From Bacteroidales bacterium (lineage in GTDB: Bacteria > Bacteroidota > Bacteroidia > Bacteroidales > P3), in the NCBI GenBank assembly GCA_017962445.1, contig JAGCVI010000027.1, forward strand, positions 1 through 64,000: a stretch of 64,000 nucleotides of DNA, read 5' to 3'. A model generated the notes under the pieces. It saw only the letters and a program-made list of their open reading frames with translations, ran no database searches and was not told the origin of the DNA. The translations under genes and the position numbers were made by a program. This document shows positions 62,235-64,000 of the stretch, one piece after another. How positions within the stretch are numbered: position 1 is the stretch's first letter; each line of letters opens with the position of its first letter.

Positions 62235-63317
62235 TTACTTTATGATTTTGTTTTCCATTGCTTCAAGAACCTCTTCCGGAGTGGGGATGATGCCACCGAA
62301 ACGGCCGTAATGCTCGATAGGAATCTTGCATTCGGCAGCCAGTTTAACATCCTCGATCATCTGACCGGCGCTCATTTCGACGCAAAGCATACCTTTGACG
62401 CGGTTTGCCAGTTCAGCGACCTGCTTGGAGGGGAAGGGATAGAGGGTTATAGGACGGAGCAGACCGACCTTTAAGCCTTTCTCGCGAGCCAGCTGCATAG
62501 ATTTCATGCAGATACGGGCAGAAGTACCATAAGCCACAAAAATATAGTCAGCATCTTCACAACCGAGCATTTCAAAGCGGACATCCTCTTCCTTCATCTG
62601 AGCATACTTCTTCTGAAGTTTCTGGTTGAAGACTTCCTGACGTGCAGAATCGAGTTCGAGTGAAGTGATGATGTTGTGGGGACGGTTGGCAGGTTTGCCC
62701 CATGTGCCCCAAGGAGCCTTGGCGCGGCGTTCTTCTTCAGTCCAACGAGGTACATAATCGCGAGTGTAGCATTTCTCCATACACTGGCCGATAGCACCGT
62801 CGGTGAGAATCAGGACAGGATTGCGATACTTGAAAGCAATGTCCCAAGCGTCGAAAACGAAGTCATACATTTCCTGAACCGAGGAGGGAGCAAGGACATA
62901 GAGTTGATAGTCGCCGTGTCCGCCACCTTTTGTGCTCTGGAAATAGTCGCTCTGTGCGGGCTGGATGGTTCCGAGGCCAGGACCGCCACGCATAGCGTTC
63001 ATAACAACGCAGGGGATTTCAGCACCGGCAAGATAGGTCAGACCCTCAGCCATAAGAGAAATTCCGGGTGATGAAGAAGAGGTAGCGACTTTTTTACCCG
63101 TGGCTGCGCCGCCGTAGACCATGTTGATAGAGGCAAGCTCAGACTCAGCCTGGAGGACAACCATACCCGTGGTCTCCCAAGGTTTCTCGGCCATAAGCGT
63201 TTCCATAACTTCCGACTGCGGAGTGATAGGATAGCCGAAGTAGCCGTCCGTACCGCTGGCAATCATAGCGCGGGCAATAGCTTCATTGCCCTTCATTAAT
63301 TTCAGTTCTTTTGCCAT
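62235..63317 (-). CDS. korA: 2-oxoacid:ferredoxin oxidoreductase, alpha subunit
   Basis: 360 aa. MKGNEAIARAMIASGTDGYFGYPITPQSEVME is the characteristic opening of the KorA/VorB alpha subunit; GMVVLQAESELASINMVYGGAATGKKVATSSSSPG and CVVMNAMRGGPGLGTIQPAQSDYF follow, and GTSARICMKSMQLAREKGLKVGLLRPITLYPFP marks the C-terminal domain. It binds the 2-oxoacid with the beta subunit. Some annotations name this branch VorB (branched-chain). Ferredoxin-like subunit upstream by 21 nt. Confidence 0.9.
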   Translation of the reverse strand: MAKELKLMKGNEAIARAMIASGTDGYFGYPITPQSEVMETLMAEKPWETTGMVVLQAESELASINMVYGGAATGKKVATSSSSPGISLMAEGLTYLAGAEIPCVVMNAMRGGPGLGTIQPAQSDYFQSTKGGGHGDYQLYVLAPSSVQEMYDFVFDAWDIAFKYRNPVLILTDGAIGQCMEKCYTRDYVPRWTEEERRAKAPWGTWGKPANRPHNIITSLELDSARQEVFNQKLQKKYAQMKEEDVRFEMLGCEDADYIFVAYGTSARICMKSMQLAREKGLKVGLLRPITLYPFPSKQVAELANRVKGMLCVEMSAGQMIEDVKLAAECKIPIEHYGRFGGIIPTPEEVLEAMENKIIK

Positions 63318-63338
63318 GTTTATCTTACTTTTACTTGT

Positions 63339-63557
63339 TTAACATTTAACTTTGTAGACGGAAATCACGCCGTCCGGGCAAACGATTGCGCATGAGGCGC
63401 AGCCGATGCAGTTGTCATTGACGGTTTGGGTATAGTTATAACCCTTGCCATTTACATTTTTCGACAGTTCGATGCAGTGCATAGGGCAAGCTTCGAGGCA
63501 TACACCACAGCCTTTGCAACGCTCGGTATCGATAACGATTTGTCCTTTAAATGCCAT
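63339..63557 (-). CDS. korD: 2x[4Fe-4S] ferredoxin-like delta subunit
   Basis: 72 aa. Two iron-sulfur motifs: CKGCGVCLEACP (18-29) and CIGCASCAIVCP (50-61). As the delta subunit it passes electrons from the TPP site to external ferredoxin. It is the first gene of korDABC. Confidence 0.92.
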   Translation of the reverse strand: MAFKGQIVIDTERCKGCGVCLEACPMHCIELSKNVNGKGYNYTQTVNDNCIGCASCAIVCPDGVISVYKVKC

Positions 63558-63614
63558 AATGTTAGTTTTATACGATTAATATTTACAGAAAATTTGTTTT
63601 TACAATCAAGACTG

Positions 63615-63622
63615 CAAAGATA
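63615..63622 (-). promoter_or_regulatory. -7 box of the kor operon
   Basis: CAAAGATA on the plus strand reads TATCTTTG on the minus strand, 58 nt before the korD ATG. No TTTG at the -33 distance. The rest of 63558-63866 is A/T-rich with no gene I can support. Confidence 0.55.
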
Positions 63623-63815
63623 CATATTTATTTTGGATTTCAGTGCTTTTTTTATGTTTTTTTTATTATTAAACACCTACCAACGTGGAACAGAATTATT
63701 TAATATGACATTTCCGTTTCAAGGTAGGAAAAGGATTTGGCAATAGGTGAATTATTAAAAATTCAAAAAAAACAATAAAAAAGGGGGTAATCAGTTACAT
63801 AAATGAAAAAAAATG

Positions 63816-63823
63816 TACTTTTG
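63816..63823 (+). promoter_or_regulatory. -7 box of the DUF1573 gene
   Basis: TACTTTTG, 43 nt before ATG 63867; the -33 element is not clear. Confidence 0.55.
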
Positions 63824-63866
63824 CAGTACTAAAGATAAAGCAGAAACCTTAAAAAAACTTTTTATC

Positions 63867-64000
63867 ATGAAGAAATTCTTTTTGTTAAGTTTATTTGTAA
63901 GCATGGCAATTACAGCCATGAACGCACAAGAAGCAACCCAAAAACAAGCTCCGAAGAACGGTCCTAAAATTGAATTCAATGAAATGGAGCACGACTACGG
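63867..64000 (+). CDS. DUF1573-type exported protein, N-terminal part (cut by window end)
   Basis: 44 residues are visible. The signal peptide KKFFLLSLFVSMAITAMNAQ is followed by a Gln/Lys/Ala linker and then KIEFNEMEHDYG, which matches the first strand of the DUF1573 Ig-like domain (typically I-x-F-x-x-x-x-H-D-F/Y-G). Such proteins are secreted; their role is unknown. Confidence 0.75.
   Translation, partial: MKKFFLLSLFVSMAITAMNAQEATQKQAPKNGPKIEFNEMEHDY

Noticed and set aside
63452-63676. 74-aa minus-strand open frame overlapping korD and its leader
   Set aside because: Overlaps korD in another frame, Lys/Asn-rich as expected for A/T-rich DNA, and includes the kor -7 box.

Overview
The window comes from a member of the Bacteroidales (phylum Bacteroidota); I cannot place the family. 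Four lines of evidence agree. Promoters follow the Bacteroidota sigma-ABfr pattern (TTTG, about 19-21 nt, TAnnTTTG), clear instances being at 5250-5281, 18959-18989, 21206-21236, 26206-26236 and 59693-59724. The tmRNA encodes the tag GENNYALAA. Protein export is of the type IX kind (a C25 gingipain-like protease with a C-terminal sorting domain, a 1591-aa sorting-domain protein and a PorV/PorQ-family barrel). Several families are typical of the phylum: DUF4271, DUF4301, a SecD-SecF fusion, and a TGS-like/uridine-kinase fusion.

Layout. 1-141: right end of an IS3-family element. 266-5110: nucleoside kinase, tRNA-Gly, rpsO, pnp. 5340-10950: CpsB-like phosphatase, M49-like peptidase, tsaC, POT peptide transporter, Sfp-type phosphopantetheinyl transferase. 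10974-18180: a carbohydrate block with a divergent GH28 and a GH106-like enzyme on the minus strand and a GH92 mannosidase diverging from them. 18393-21236: ssrA, tRNA-Asp, a HAD phosphatase, a broken Ser/Thr kinase gene, rpsT and tRNA-Glu. 21274-26086: hisS, a coiled-coil/barrel protein, cysS and a conserved hypothetical in one minus-strand run. 26348-31542: C25 protease, DUF4271, hemD, rnpA, yidD. 31641-35794: small lipoprotein, ribE, DPP IV, and a DPM1-like glycosyltransferase.

35964-38532 is the most unusual locus: a four-gene operon with an outer-membrane-like protein, a PqqD-like protein, an HprK-like P-loop kinase, and a fusion of an S24/S26-type peptidase domain to a VanZ-like membrane domain. 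The last three are joined by ATGA stop/start overlaps. It looks like a peptide-modification or signalling module without an obvious radical SAM enzyme or precursor. 38631-40771: purM, a HIT protein, greA. 40856-54376: a 13.5-kb co-directional run (secDF, small membrane protein, TonB-dependent receptor, large T9SS cargo, PorV-like) ending in a strong terminator. 54573-59934: radC, folB, pheS, a lipoprotein cyclophilin, a small lipoprotein, DUF4301, and an isolated 44-aa basic protein gene with its own promoter and terminator. 60103-63557: a Nudix hydrolase, a cluster of palindromes, and a four-subunit 2-oxoacid:ferredoxin oxidoreductase operon. 63867-64000: start of a DUF1573 protein.

Most of the window is housekeeping (translation, RNA decay, folate, riboflavin, purine and tRNA charging) interleaved with cell-envelope, proteolytic and glycan-degrading functions of a saccharolytic and proteolytic anaerobe. 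Promoters are often divergent and packed into less than 100 bp, and bidirectional terminators separate convergent genes.
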